Source of the DNA: Bryobacterales bacterium
Lineage (GTDB): Bacteria > Acidobacteriota > Terriglobia > Bryobacterales > Bryobacteraceae
Assembly (NCBI GenBank): GCA_003167495.1
Contig: PMSX01000087.1
Coordinates: forward strand, 1-37,143
Reading direction: 5' to 3'
DNA: 37,143 bases
Part shown: positions 1-9,871 of the stretch, one piece after another
Layout of the letters: each line of letters begins with the position of its first letter
Position numbering within the stretch: the stretch's first letter is position 1
The notes under the pieces: generated by a model
Database searches by the model: none
Told to the model about the DNA's origin: nothing
Seen by the model: the letters and a program-made list of their open reading frames with translations, nothing else
Translations under genes and position numbers: made by a program

Positions 1-129
1 TCCGATACGTTCAAGCCCGGCACCTTGGCTGACAAGCCGCCCCAGGCAAACGACGCCAAGTGCGGGTTCGCCTGTCACACGAGCGTGAAGACGAGAGATT
101 ACGTTTTCACCAATTACGGGCACCGCTGA
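1..129 (+). CDS. Cytochrome P460-family protein, C-terminal fragment (5' end outside window)
   Basis: Frame 1 is open from the left edge and gives 42 residues ending at TGA 127-129. The tail carries the heme-attachment sequence CGFACH (residues 21-26 of the fragment) followed by VKTRDYVFTNYGHR, which is the way P460-type cytochromes end: a heme-binding Cys/His pair, then a D-Y-V/I-F-T-x-Y-G-x-R segment. The spacing is C-x3-C-H rather than C-x2-C-H. I recall the longer spacing as common in related acidobacterial P460-like proteins, so I do not read it as damage. P460 proteins are periplasmic c-type cytochromes. The physiological substrate of this branch is unknown. The signal peptide and most of the domain lie outside the window. 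Confidence 0.75.
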   Translation, partial: SDTFKPGTLADKPPQANDAKCGFACHTSVKTRDYVFTNYGHR

Positions 130-196
130 AGCAATGCGAGCAGCCCACAGATGGTCGGCTACTAGGGAACAATCCTCAATATCAGTCACAACTCTC

Positions 197-219
197 AAAA
201 AAAATCTGCCGATTTTTTT
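197..219. terminator. A/T-only hairpin, possible weak terminator
   Basis: A perfect 9-bp inverted repeat, AAAAAAATC (198-206) and GATTTTTTT (211-219), surrounds a 4-nt loop about 70 bp after the P460 stop. It ends in a T-run but has no GC core, so intrinsic termination is uncertain. It could also be an A-tract or UP-like element. Nothing else stands out between 130 and 379. Confidence 0.3.
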
Positions 220-379
220 ACCCCTTCCGTTTCAGTCACTTCCAGTAATTTTCCTCGCATTAATCTTTCTCAATGGTTCGTTTCAGCGGGTGGCCATGCT
301 AATTTCTCGAATAGAAAGCTCGTCCGAGAGACTCTCATCTCGCGGCGGGCTTTTCCATTTTCTATTTAGGATTTCAATC

Positions 380-1231
380 ATGTCCAACCGTGCAACTCGC
401 CGCGCCGCCGAGCGCCTCCAAACCGCAAAATCGGCCACCCCAGCCGATGCCCCCATCAACGTCACCACCCCGCAGCAAGCCTTCGCCGCTGCTGCCGGCT
501 CTGCCCACCCCGAATCCGAAATCTCTCAGGATCGTGTGGCCGCCAATCGCGCCAACGCGCAATTTTCAACGGGGCCAACCAGTGTCGAAGGAAAGGCGAA
601 AGCCTCTATGAACGCCCTCAAAACCGGCTTAACCGGCCGCACCGTCCTTCTCCCCACAGACGACGCCCTCGCCTACCAGCGGCACCTCCACAGCTACTTC
701 AAACAATTCGCCCCCACCACCGACGAAGAAAAATCTCTCGTCCAATCCATCGCCGATACCGATTGGCGTCTCCTCCGCATTTTTCCGCTCGAAGCCAGCA
801 TTTGGGCGGTCGCCCGCATCAAACTTGCCGACCTCCATCCCGAAGTCTCCGATCCCATCACTCGCCAGGCTCTCATCGATGGCGAAATCCAGCTGGCCTA
901 CCGCAAAGATCTTTCCAACCTCGCCCTCCAGGAACGCCGCCTCCGCAATCACTCCGCCGCCGACACGGCTCAGCTCGAAAAACTCCGCGCCGCGCACCAC
1001 CAAAAACACGAGACAGATTTCGCACAGGCGACGGTCATGTACAAATCGGCCATAAGACGCAACCTTCCCTTCGATCCCGCCTTCTTTGGCTTCGTTTTTT
1101 CAATCGAAGAATTGGAACAACACGTCACCCGCGAACAAGCCTCTTGCTTCCTCAAAGGCCTCCCCTCAGACCTCACTCAGGAGCAATTCGAAGCATTAAT
1201 GACTCAAGCAAAGGTGTCCCAAGCCGCCTAA
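380..1231 (+). CDS. Conserved acidobacterial protein of unknown function (283 aa)
   Basis: I start this at ATG 380, which follows an AGG about 10 nt upstream. The frame is open to 134, but the extra 82 residues are low-quality sequence read through a noncoding leader. The protein begins MSNRATRRAAERLQ and contains the block NRANAQFSTGPTSVEGKAKAS followed by NALKTGLTGRTVLLP, which I recognise as the signature of a family found many times over in acidobacterial genomes, with the typical reading NRxNAxxSTGPxTxxGKxxSxxNxxxHGLT. The remainder is charged and helical (about residues 100-283), with no membrane segment or known catalytic motif. The function is unknown. The high copy number in these genomes suggests some link to genome dynamics, but that is inference. 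It stands alone between the P460 gene and convergent purA. Confidence 0.75.
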   Translation: MSNRATRRAAERLQTAKSATPADAPINVTTPQQAFAAAAGSAHPESEISQDRVAANRANAQFSTGPTSVEGKAKASMNALKTGLTGRTVLLPTDDALAYQRHLHSYFKQFAPTTDEEKSLVQSIADTDWRLLRIFPLEASIWAVARIKLADLHPEVSDPITRQALIDGEIQLAYRKDLSNLALQERRLRNHSAADTAQLEKLRAAHHQKHETDFAQATVMYKSAIRRNLPFDPAFFGFVFSIEELEQHVTREQASCFLKGLPSDLTQEQFEALMTQAKVSQAA

Positions 1232-1463
1232 GAGCTTACCGAGCCGCGCGCGTGAGCAAGCGTCCTGCCCTGGCTTTGGCAGGCGTCTCCTTTACGATCG
1301 ATCCGGAACGGGAACTCTCGTTTTGAGTTTGCGAACGAGTTGCCGTTCGCGCTGGTCGGGTTTATTGGCATAGGTCCGATTCAATTGTTCGGAAATTCGC
1401 GATTGGCACCGTCGCCGCATGACGGCGTCATCCGCCGAAATAACAGGCTTCATACCAAAATGA

Positions 1464-2792
<1,329 letters not shown>

Positions 2793-2842
2793 TCAATTGT
2801 AGCGTAGCCGCCCAAAACCTCCATTGTGTTAACCTTTTCACG

Positions 2843-3304
2843 ATGCAGATGTGTGGCGTCTTCAAGGCGCTGGGTCCTGAAGTTTTTCACAACCTTGTGC
2901 GTGGCATCTCCATTGGGAAGCTGAAAACGTACCAGGTTTACGAGCGGTTTAAAGCGCGCGCGCGGCTGGTGAAGCTCAATTCCGAAGCTTTGCGCAAGGC
3001 GGAGCCCAAGTTCTGGGCGCGGCTGGACGCCGGCGAAGAAGATTTCGCGACCGATCTGTCGCAGGTGCTACTGCTTTCGCACCTTGACATGATTGTCGAT
3101 ATTTTGAACTCGCTTGGCATTCCCAACGAGCAAGGTTTTTTCGACAAGGATCTCAAGCCTGAAGAGTATCTAAAAGAAGGCTGGCAGAAACGCGTCTTTG
3201 ACGATTTCGCCGGCAAGTATTCGCGCGATATCGTCCTGTTCTACATCAATCATCTGGATTGGGAATTGAACAAGACGGAACAGGTTTTTCTGCCGGCAGC
3301 CTAA
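2843..3304 (+). CDS. Conserved hypothetical protein, first gene of the pheST cluster (153 aa)
   Basis: The product is a 153-residue soluble protein without signal peptide or membrane segment. It contains LGPEVFHNLVRGISIGKLK near the N-terminus, a charged middle, and GFFDKDLKPEEYLKEGWQKR near residues 97-116. I recognise the type as a small protein conserved in acidobacteria but know of no function, and see no catalytic motif. Initiation could be at 2843 or at the next Met, 2849. The stop lies 2 bp before the ankyrin gene, so it is probably translated with the ankyrin gene and pheST from one promoter in the purA-divergent region. Confidence 0.75.
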   Translation: MQMCGVFKALGPEVFHNLVRGISIGKLKTYQVYERFKARARLVKLNSEALRKAEPKFWARLDAGEEDFATDLSQVLLLSHLDMIVDILNSLGIPNEQGFFDKDLKPEEYLKEGWQKRVFDDFAGKYSRDIVLFYINHLDWELNKTEQVFLPAA

Positions 3305-3306
3305 CC

Positions 3307-3978
3307 ATGGCCGACGTTAAGACATTTCACGAACACGTGAAGAGCGGCAATCTGGACGCTGTGCGCTTGGACTTGGCGGCTCATCCGGCATTGCTCAATG
3401 CCACCAACGAATCAGGCCAGTGCGCGTTTCTTTTAGCGAAGTATTACCGCCAGCCCGGGATAGCCGAATACCTGCTCAGCTTGAGCCCCACCCTCGATGT
3501 CTTTACTTTGTGCGTGGCTGGGCACGTTTCCGATGCCCTCGCTGAAATCGATAAAGCGCCGGAGTTACTCGAAGCGCACAGCACCGATGGTTGGACGCCT
3601 TTGCATCTAGCCGCGTTTTTCGGCTGGCCCGAACTGGCGAACGCGCTGCTTGATCGGGGTGCGAACGTCGACATCCGCTCTTCCAATTCCATGAAGAACA
3701 CGCCGCTGCATGCCGCTGCTGCCGGGGGCGGTGCGCCGCTAGTGCATCTGCTGCTGAAGCGCGGTGCCAAACCGAATACCACGCAGGCAGGTGGCTGGAC
3801 CGCTTTGCACGCCGCTGCGCAATCAGGAAACCGGGCGATGGCTGAGACGCTGGTGGCTCATGGCGCCGATGTCAACCAGCGGGCCGATAACAATCAATCG
3901 CCACTCGACATGGCCCTCCTCAAAGGCCAACAGGATCTGGTCGAATTTCTAGAAGAACTGGGAGCAAAGCTGCAGTAA
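3307..3978 (+). CDS. Ankyrin-repeat protein (223 aa)
   Basis: I chose ATG 3307 (MADVKTFHEHVKSGNLDAV), two bases after the upstream stop. An earlier in-frame start at 3259 would lie inside the upstream gene. The protein is almost entirely ankyrin repeats: a degenerate pair at about residues 10-85, then clear repeats with DGWTPLHLAAFFGWPELANAL, NTPLHAAAAGGGAPLVHLLL, GWTALHAAAQSGNRAMAETL and NQSPLDMALLKGQQDLVEFL. There is no signal peptide, so it should be a cytoplasmic protein-protein interaction module. It sits 14 bp upstream of pheS, so it is co-transcribed with the phenylalanyl-tRNA synthetase genes. Whether it interacts with that enzyme is not known. Confidence 0.88.
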   Translation: MADVKTFHEHVKSGNLDAVRLDLAAHPALLNATNESGQCAFLLAKYYRQPGIAEYLLSLSPTLDVFTLCVAGHVSDALAEIDKAPELLEAHSTDGWTPLHLAAFFGWPELANALLDRGANVDIRSSNSMKNTPLHAAAAGGGAPLVHLLLKRGAKPNTTQAGGWTALHAAAQSGNRAMAETLVAHGADVNQRADNNQSPLDMALLKGQQDLVEFLEELGAKLQ

Positions 3979-3992
3979 GCCGCCACACCGCA

Positions 3993-5015
3993 ATGCTCGA
4001 AAATCCACTCGAAGATTTGCGCCGCTCTACGCTGGCCGCGTTCGCATCGGCCGGCTCGCTCGATACTTTGGAAGAAGCGCGCGTAGAGGCGCTGGGCCGC
4101 AAAGGCACCCTGGCGCAGATCAGCAAAGATTTTGGCAAGCTCACGCCCGAGGAACGCGCCAAGCTGGGCAAACTACTCAATTCCGTCAAGCAGGATTTGG
4201 AGTTCGAGTATCTGGCGAAGAGGGAGCGTTTTGAAAGGGCGGCGCTGGCGGAGCAATTGGCCGGCGAGTGGATTGATGTCACTTTGCCGGCGCCAGGCGT
4301 GCGGCCCGGTTCGCTTCATCCCATCACGCAAATTCAGGCCGAGATCGAAGACCTGTTCACCTCCCTGGGTTTTGCCGTTTTGTATGGGCCCGAAGTGGAA
4401 TCGGAAGAGTACAATTTCGATGCGCTGAACATTCCACCCACGCATCCGGCGCGCGACATGCAAGACACCTTTTGGCTGTCGAACGGCCACTTGCTGCGCA
4501 CCCACACTTCGCCTGTTCAAGTGCGCGGCATGCGAGCTCTGGGCGCGCCTTTGCGGATGATTGCGCCGGGCCGCGTATTCCGCAACGAAGAAGTGGATGC
4601 GTCGCATGAGCACACGTTCTATCAAGTGGAAGGCATGATGATCGACCGCGACGTCTCCGTCGCCAATGTGATCTACTTCATGAAGACGCTCCTGAGCGGC
4701 ATCTTCAAACGCGACGTTACGGTGCGCTTGCGGCCTGGTTATTTCCCGTTCGTCGAGCCGGGCTTCGAGCTCGATATCCATTGCCTGATTTGCGATGGCG
4801 CGGGCTGTCCTGTGTGCAAGCAGAGCGGATGGGTTGAACTGCTGCCTTGTGGTTTGGTACATCCGAATGTCTTGCGCATGAGCAATATCGATCCTGAGCA
4901 ATGGGGCGGATTCGCTTTCGGCCTTGGTCTCACACGGCTGGCGATGATGCGCTACGGCATTGACGACATACGCCTCTTGCAAGGTGGCGATTTGCGTTTT
5001 CTGAGTCAGTTCTAA
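3993..5015 (+). CDS. pheS: Phenylalanyl-tRNA synthetase alpha subunit PheS
   Basis: This 340-residue protein has the usual PheS length. It is the catalytic subunit of the alpha2-beta2 enzyme that charges tRNA-Phe. Residues about 1-90 form the helical coiled-coil arm. The class II core follows, with HPITQIQAEIEDLF, the motif 2 region FRNEEVDASHEHTFYQVEGMMID and the C-terminal motif 3 region GGFAFGLGLTRLAMMRYGIDDIR. A Cys-rich segment, CLICDGAGCPVC, precedes LLPCGLVHPNV and resembles the metal-binding insertion found in many bacterial PheS proteins. pheT begins 12 bp downstream, and the two are clearly an operon. Confidence 0.97.
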   Translation: MLENPLEDLRRSTLAAFASAGSLDTLEEARVEALGRKGTLAQISKDFGKLTPEERAKLGKLLNSVKQDLEFEYLAKRERFERAALAEQLAGEWIDVTLPAPGVRPGSLHPITQIQAEIEDLFTSLGFAVLYGPEVESEEYNFDALNIPPTHPARDMQDTFWLSNGHLLRTHTSPVQVRGMRALGAPLRMIAPGRVFRNEEVDASHEHTFYQVEGMMIDRDVSVANVIYFMKTLLSGIFKRDVTVRLRPGYFPFVEPGFELDIHCLICDGAGCPVCKQSGWVELLPCGLVHPNVLRMSNIDPEQWGGFAFGLGLTRLAMMRYGIDDIRLLQGGDLRFLSQF

Positions 5016-5027
5016 TTTCCCGGCAAC

Positions 5028-7391
5028 ATGAAGTTCTCATACAACTGGCTGCGCGAATTGGTTCCCGGTCTCAATACCGAACCCGCCGAATTGCAGCGCC
5101 TGATCACCATCAAAACGGCCGAATGCGAAGGCATTGAGCCGGTCGGCGAACAATTTGCAAGTGTGGTAGCGGCGCGTGTGCTCACGGTTACGCCATTGCC
5201 CAAGGGCAAGAATAAGCTGGTGCTGGCAGAGGTCGGCGGCGGCAAACAAATCGACGTCGTGTGCGGCGCGCCCAACGTCCGGCCGGGCTTGCTGGCTCCT
5301 TGGGTACCGCCAGGAACCCGGCTCGGCGGCAAGCTGATTGGCCGCGCCACCATTGAAGGTGTAGTGAGCGAAGGCATGTTGGCGAGTGCCGCCGAACTTG
5401 GCATCAGCCGCGATCATGCGGGCGTTTTGGAACTCGATCCCGCCCTGAACCCTGGTGATCCGCTGCCTCGGCTCACACCAGATTTTGTGATCGAGATCGA
5501 CAACAAAAGTCTCACCCATCGCCCCGATCTTTGGGGCCATTACGGCATGGCGCGCGAAGTAGCCGCTATCACTGGCTTGCAGCTCGTTGATCCGGTCAAA
5601 CCCAATTTGTTGCCGAGCGGTGCATCGCCCGTCAAAGTACAGATAGCCGATTATGCCCTTTGCCCGCGCTTCAGCATATTGGCCTTTGAAAACGTCAAGG
5701 TTGGGCCGTCGCCCCTCTGGCTGCAAGCCCGGCTGGAATATCTTGGCCTGAACCCGATCAACAACATTGTCGATGTGAGCAATCTGATCATGTCGGAGTT
5801 GGCACAGCCGACGCACGCCTACGACGCCGACAGGTTGGCGGGCGACACAATTTTTGTCCGCCCCGCGCGCGATGGCGAAACCTACCGGGCACTAAATGGC
5901 GAAGCATACACGCTGACGCTAGCCGATTTGGTGATTGCAGACGCTGCGGAAGCTATCGGCTTGGCGGGAATTATCGGCGGTGGCCCTAGCGCCATCTCGA
6001 GCGCGACCACGCGCATTGTGTTCGAGGCAGGGAACTTTCAGGCGTCTAACCTGCGGCTGAGTTCGGTCCGCCACAAGATTCGTACCGATGCTTCGATGCG
6101 TTTTGAGAAATCACTCGACCCTGAAAACACTGTTCGTGCCATAGCGCGCGCAGTTGAATTGCTGCAAGAGGTATCGCCGGGCATTCGCGTGGTGGGCGGA
6201 GTCGCGGATGACCGCGGCCCACGGCCGCAGCGCAAACTGATTGAAATGCCCATGTCTTTCCTGACACGCAAGCTGGGCAAAGATGTGTCACAAGCCGAAA
6301 CGACGCGCATTCTGGAAGCGCTCGGCTTTGTGGTAAAGGAATCGGCGCCGGCGGTTTTGTCCGTGCAAGTCCCGACTTGGCGCGCTACCAAAGATGTTTC
6401 ATTAAAGGACGATCTGGTCGAAGAAATTGGCCGCATGGTGGGCTACGATTCCATCACTCCCACGCCGCCGCGGATTGCTTCCACGGTTCCTCCAGCCAAC
6501 CCACTGCGCCTTTATTTGCGGCAATTGCGTGCGCAACTCACCGCGCAAGGGTTCACCGAGGCTCACAACTATTCGTTTGTCACCGAGACCGACATACAAC
6601 GCTTTGGTGGCGACCCAGCCTTCCACATCTCTGTGCAAAATCCGATTGCGTCCGAACAGACGCACATGCGCCGCAGCTTGCTGCCGGGCCTGTTCAAAAG
6701 CATCGTGGCCAACGTGCGCTATTTCCCGGAATTCCGCTTGTTTGAAATCGGCAACGAAATCCATCCAGCGGCAGGCAGCGATCTGCCGAGGGAGATAACT
6801 CATCTCGCCGCGGTGTTTTTCAGCGCCCACGGCCAAGACCAGGAATTTTTCGAATTGAAGCGTGTCCTGGAGTGTCTGTTTCCAGGCGCCCGTCTGCGTG
6901 CTGCCGAGCCGCGGGGTTTTGAACACCCAGTGCGCACGGCGGAGATCTTCTGGAGCGAGAAACTCATCGGCCGGATTTTTGAATTGCATCCTTCACTGTT
7001 GAAGAGCGAAGGGATCGAAGGCCGTGCGATGGTTTTCGATGTTGACGTCGATGCCTCTCTGCAACTTGCTTCCGCGCGCGTTCCCAAATACACGCCTTTG
7101 CGCAAATTCCCGACCAGCGGGTTTGATTTGTCGCTCGTGACCGAGTTACCCATGCCAGTCGACAAGCTGCAGGACGAACTGATCCGCTTAGCTGGCGCCG
7201 ATCTTGCCATGATCGAATTCGTCCGCCAGTACGCGGGACCCCAATTGCCAGCGGGTCAGAAGAGCGTTTCCTATCACCTAAAAGTCGGTGCGCTCGATCA
7301 TACGATGACCGCCGATGAACTAACCGCGATTCGCCAGCGGATCATTGAAGGCATGCAAGCGCTTGGCTATGAATTGCGCGGGCTGGACTAA
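5028..7391 (+). CDS. pheT: Phenylalanyl-tRNA synthetase beta subunit PheT
   Basis: This 787-residue protein has the full bacterial PheT length. The N-terminus MKFSYNWLRELVP is canonical. An EMAP-type tRNA-binding domain covers about residues 40-150 (KLVLAEVGGGKQIDVVCGAPNV), followed by the B3/B4 editing domain (about 205-380; LNPINNIVDVSNLIM), a B5 domain (about 400-475), a catalytic-like core, and the C-terminal anticodon-binding FDX-ACB domain (about 690-787; KFPTSGFDLSLV). The beta subunit binds tRNA and hydrolyses mischarged Tyr-tRNA-Phe. It overlaps nothing, and its stop is 8 bp from the stop of the convergent nucleotidase gene, with no obvious terminator between them. Confidence 0.97.
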   Translation: MKFSYNWLRELVPGLNTEPAELQRLITIKTAECEGIEPVGEQFASVVAARVLTVTPLPKGKNKLVLAEVGGGKQIDVVCGAPNVRPGLLAPWVPPGTRLGGKLIGRATIEGVVSEGMLASAAELGISRDHAGVLELDPALNPGDPLPRLTPDFVIEIDNKSLTHRPDLWGHYGMAREVAAITGLQLVDPVKPNLLPSGASPVKVQIADYALCPRFSILAFENVKVGPSPLWLQARLEYLGLNPINNIVDVSNLIMSELAQPTHAYDADRLAGDTIFVRPARDGETYRALNGEAYTLTLADLVIADAAEAIGLAGIIGGGPSAISSATTRIVFEAGNFQASNLRLSSVRHKIRTDASMRFEKSLDPENTVRAIARAVELLQEVSPGIRVVGGVADDRGPRPQRKLIEMPMSFLTRKLGKDVSQAETTRILEALGFVVKESAPAVLSVQVPTWRATKDVSLKDDLVEEIGRMVGYDSITPTPPRIASTVPPANPLRLYLRQLRAQLTAQGFTEAHNYSFVTETDIQRFGGDPAFHISVQNPIASEQTHMRRSLLPGLFKSIVANVRYFPEFRLFEIGNEIHPAAGSDLPREITHLAAVFFSAHGQDQEFFELKRVLECLFPGARLRAAEPRGFEHPVRTAEIFWSEKLIGRIFELHPSLLKSEGIEGRAMVFDVDVDASLQLASARVPKYTPLRKFPTSGFDLSLVTELPMPVDKLQDELIRLAGADLAMIEFVRQYAGPQLPAGQKSVSYHLKVGALDHTMTADELTAIRQRIIEGMQALGYELRGLD

Positions 7392-7399
7392 CTGACGGA

Positions 7400-7927
7400 C
7401 TAACTGAGAAAAAGAACCCGCACGTCCTCCCAATCATTCACCCGCCGAAAACGCTTCTCATTCACATTATGCGGCGCAGTATAGATGATCCCCTCGCCGC
7501 GAAACTTGCTCAGATGCCGCGTATTGTCGTCAACCAAGTAGTCTGCCGCGATAATGCTCTTATCGCCACAAAAGACGATGTTGCTTGTCGGGATGAACGG
7601 GAAGTGACGCTGCAACCAATCGAACTTGGGAGTGAACGAGCACGGCACATCCATCGCCGCTGTTGTGATGAACACTTCGTATCGTTCGGCCAGCGCCTTC
7701 ACCACCTCCGCGCTGCCCGGCATCACGGGAATGTTGGCAAAAAAGCCTTCCTCCTGAAAGTAATCGCGCGCCTCGGGCTTGTGCGCTTCGGCAATCACTT
7801 CAAAAACTTGGCGGCCTTGGAAGTGTTCCGTCTTCAGGCCGACGCCGAAGTTGCGGTTGTATTTTTCGAGGAAGTGAGCCATGGTATCGGCCATTACCTC
7901 ATCCATGTCGATTGCAATTCGCTTCAT
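7400..7927 (-). CDS. 5'(3')-deoxyribonucleotidase-like HAD phosphatase (NT5C family)
   Basis: This 175-residue protein starts MKRIAIDMDEVMADT. Asp7 and Asp9 in the DxDxV motif are the HAD nucleophile and general acid. The HAD motif 2 region is FITTAAMD, and CGDKSIIAADYLVDDN supplies the Lys and the acidic motif 4 residues. The arrangement matches the NT5C/5'-nucleotidase branch, which dephosphorylates nucleoside monophosphates in the cytoplasm. Length is typical. It is divergent from the ankyrin chimera, with only about 45 bp between the two preferred starts, so their promoters must overlap neighbouring coding sequence. Substrate preference cannot be read from sequence. Confidence 0.85.
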   Translation of the reverse strand: MKRIAIDMDEVMADTMAHFLEKYNRNFGVGLKTEHFQGRQVFEVIAEAHKPEARDYFQEEGFFANIPVMPGSAEVVKALAERYEVFITTAAMDVPCSFTPKFDWLQRHFPFIPTSNIVFCGDKSIIAADYLVDDNTRHLSKFRGEGIIYTAPHNVNEKRFRRVNDWEDVRVLFLS

Positions 7928-7957
7928 CTACTTCTAGGCTAAACGAGATACGATGCA

Positions 7958-7974
7958 AAGGGGAGATCACTCTG
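7958..7974 (+). promoter_or_regulatory. Shine-Dalgarno AAGGGGAG with a CTG start codon
   Basis: AAGGGGAG (7958-7965) is followed after 6 nt by CTG 7972-7974. Translating from this CTG gives a textbook signal peptide. The only upstream in-frame ATG (7912) lies inside the divergent nucleotidase gene, has no ribosome-binding site and would bury the signal peptide behind 20 extra residues. A tiny out-of-frame ATG at 7953 also precedes the site. Confidence 0.55.
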
Positions 7975-9753
7975 ACCCCGCGCACTAAAACGCTCATCGC
8001 TTTCGTCGTTCTCACGGCCACTCCTCTCTCTGCCCGCACAAAGAAAGGGGATGAGTATTTCAACGAAGGAGCCCGAGCGGAATTAAGACGCGATTACGAC
8101 ACCGCGTGCCAGCTTTACAATTACGCGCTTGCGGAAGATCCGCGCGAGCCATCCTATATCGCCGCCGATCAACACGCCCGCAGGCTCGCCACCGAACAAA
8201 TCTTGGCCCAGGGCAGGGAACTGGTGCAGGCAAAAAAGATGAGACGAGCCATGGAGCTATTCCAGACGGCGTTGCGCCTCGATCCTCAGTCGCAAACTGC
8301 ACAGGAAGAGATCCGAAAAATCGAAAAGCAGGTCAATGCCTTGCCATTGCCAGTCGTCCTAGATCCTCCGAACGATCCGATCGGGCATGTGGGACCGTTC
8401 CGCTCGTCCCGGTCGGCGTACGAGAGTATCGCCAAACTAGCTGGGATCAAAGTGGTGTTCGATTTGCCCGAAGCCGCGAGTCAGGATCGACAGTTCGGGG
8501 ACATGAGCGGCGTCTCAGTGGAAGATGCACTGAATAATGTTGCCCGCAATACCCACACCTTCTGGAAGGCCATCAACAGCACCACCATTTACGTAACACG
8601 CGCCAGCGAACAGCAGCAACTCACCGTCGAAGCGGCCAAGCAAGTGTCACTTTCCTTCACAAACCCAGCCCTTGTGCCTGAAGACGCGCTTCGCGCTGCT
8701 AGTCGAACCGGCAAGCTGGCAGACGTTGTACGGCTCGTCCTAAAGGGCACAGACGTGAACGCACGCGACGCTCTGGGCATGACGCCACTGCTGTTTGCAG
8801 TGACGGGCGACGATCCGGAGATCGTTCGCTTTCTGTTGGACCACGGCGCAAATGCGAACGCGCGCTTAAGCGTTAGTGGCCAGAGCGTCCTGCACGTAGC
8901 CGTTTCCCACGGCAACCCACAGATTGTGCAGCTTGTGTTGTCCGCACACCCCGATCTCGAAGCTCTAGACGTAAACGGTAACACACCCTTGGACACCGCG
9001 GTCTTCAATGGCCGGGAGGAGATCGTTCGCCTGCTGCTGGCCCACGGAGCGAACATTAAGGGCACCCACGGACCAGAAGGTCGCAGCCTGCTGCATGAGG
9101 CTTGCGCGAAGGGTTCGGCAAATCTGATTCCGCTGCTGGTCGAGTTCGGCGCCGATCCAACGCAGCAGGATCAAATTGGCGAGACACCGCTCGACTTGGC
9201 GCTGGCTTTCATGAATGAAAACGCCGTGGCTGCGCTGCTGAAACTAACCGCGCAGCACAAGCAGTTGCAGGTCACGGCCCAGCAAGCGATGGAGAACGCT
9301 ACCGTGCGCGGTTTCACCGAAACCGCCCGACTTCTGCTGGAAAACGGTCTCGACGCAAATCAGCCAACCGCACAAGGGTCCACTTATCTCGGCGACGCCG
9401 CTCTCAAAGGACAGACCAAGATGGTGCAGCTTTTGTTAGACCATGGAGCGAACATCAAAGTGCGAAACAAATTCGGTGGCACTGTGCTGCACGACGCGGC
9501 GCTTGGTGGAAACGTCACAGTCATCGATCTACTGTTGGATCGCGGCGCAGAGATTGATGCCCGAAACCTGGAAACGGGAGCCACACCGTTAATGGAGGCG
9601 ACCTCTTTAGGCCGCGTGGAAGCCGTGGCTGCACTACTGAAGCATGACGCCAGCGCGCAACTGCGTGACAGCGCCGGCCACACTGCTTTAGACCGGGCGC
9701 GCGAAACAGAAAATACAGAGATCATCCGCCTATTAGCCGCCCCACACTTCTAG
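7972..9753 (+). CDS. Exported chimera: TPR + secretin-type N-domain + ankyrin repeats (593 aa)
   Basis: From the CTG start the protein has a signal peptide (residues 1-21, cut after PLSA). TPR-like helices follow at about 24-120 (DYDTACQLYNYALAEDP and RRAMELFQTALRLDPQS). A short domain at about 145-210 reads YESIAKLAGIKVVFD, then VSVEDALNNVARNTHTFWKA and STTIYVTR. This order, TPR then an STN/N1-like fold preceded by LDPPNDPI, is how acidobacterial PilQ/GspD-type secretins begin. Here the beta-barrel secretin domain is absent. From about residue 225 to the end there are roughly ten ankyrin repeats (GMTPLLFAVTGDDPEIVRFL, GQSVLHVAVSHGNPQIVQLV, GGTVLHDAALGGNVTVIDLL and others). It is predicted to be periplasmic. 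Its partner and role are unknown; binding to a secretin or pilus machine through the N-domain is inference. Confidence 0.8.
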   Translation: MTPRTKTLIAFVVLTATPLSARTKKGDEYFNEGARAELRRDYDTACQLYNYALAEDPREPSYIAADQHARRLATEQILAQGRELVQAKKMRRAMELFQTALRLDPQSQTAQEEIRKIEKQVNALPLPVVLDPPNDPIGHVGPFRSSRSAYESIAKLAGIKVVFDLPEAASQDRQFGDMSGVSVEDALNNVARNTHTFWKAINSTTIYVTRASEQQQLTVEAAKQVSLSFTNPALVPEDALRAASRTGKLADVVRLVLKGTDVNARDALGMTPLLFAVTGDDPEIVRFLLDHGANANARLSVSGQSVLHVAVSHGNPQIVQLVLSAHPDLEALDVNGNTPLDTAVFNGREEIVRLLLAHGANIKGTHGPEGRSLLHEACAKGSANLIPLLVEFGADPTQQDQIGETPLDLALAFMNENAVAALLKLTAQHKQLQVTAQQAMENATVRGFTETARLLLENGLDANQPTAQGSTYLGDAALKGQTKMVQLLLDHGANIKVRNKFGGTVLHDAALGGNVTVIDLLLDRGAEIDARNLETGATPLMEATSLGRVEAVAALLKHDASAQLRDSAGHTALDRARETENTEIIRLLAAPHF

Positions 9754-9782
9754 CCTGATCGGGCGCATCAAAGCAGAAGTCC

Positions 9783-9871
9783 GAGCGTAGCGGGTGCGTC
9801 AAGCTGAGCCGCGACCGCAAGGGAGTGCAACGAGCCGCCGTGCTTGGTCCACTTTCGTGTCGCACACCCGC
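9783..9871 (+). repeat. Dispersed ~90-bp repeat, copy A
   Basis: This stretch matches the reverse complement of 35121-35210 along its whole length, about four bases in five by eye. Shared blocks include GAGCGTAGCGGG, GCTGAGCCGCGACCGC, TCCACTTT and GTGTCGCACACCCGC. It begins about 30 bp after the ankyrin chimera and ends exactly where a toxin-antitoxin remnant begins. It contains no open frame of its own. It could be a REP-like or MITE-like element. Confidence 0.7.

Noticed and set aside
134..379. N-terminal extension of 82 residues on the acidobacterial protein at 380
   Set aside because: It has no ribosome-binding site, crosses an A/T hairpin, and the recognisable family start is MSNRATRRA at 380.
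1241..1300. GAGCCGCGCGCGTGAGCAAGCG, reminiscent of the dispersed repeat
   Set aside because: Only a short GC-rich word is shared; it does not align along the 90-bp element.
1331..1350. Hairpin GCGAACG ... CGTTCGC between the gene at 380 and purA
   Set aside because: A real 7-bp inverted repeat but without a T-run and not adjacent to either stop; too weak to call a terminator.
4173..4982. Long antisense frame (269 residues) inside pheS
   Set aside because: A shadow of the strongly coding pheS sequence; His/Arg-rich composition is typical of antisense frames.
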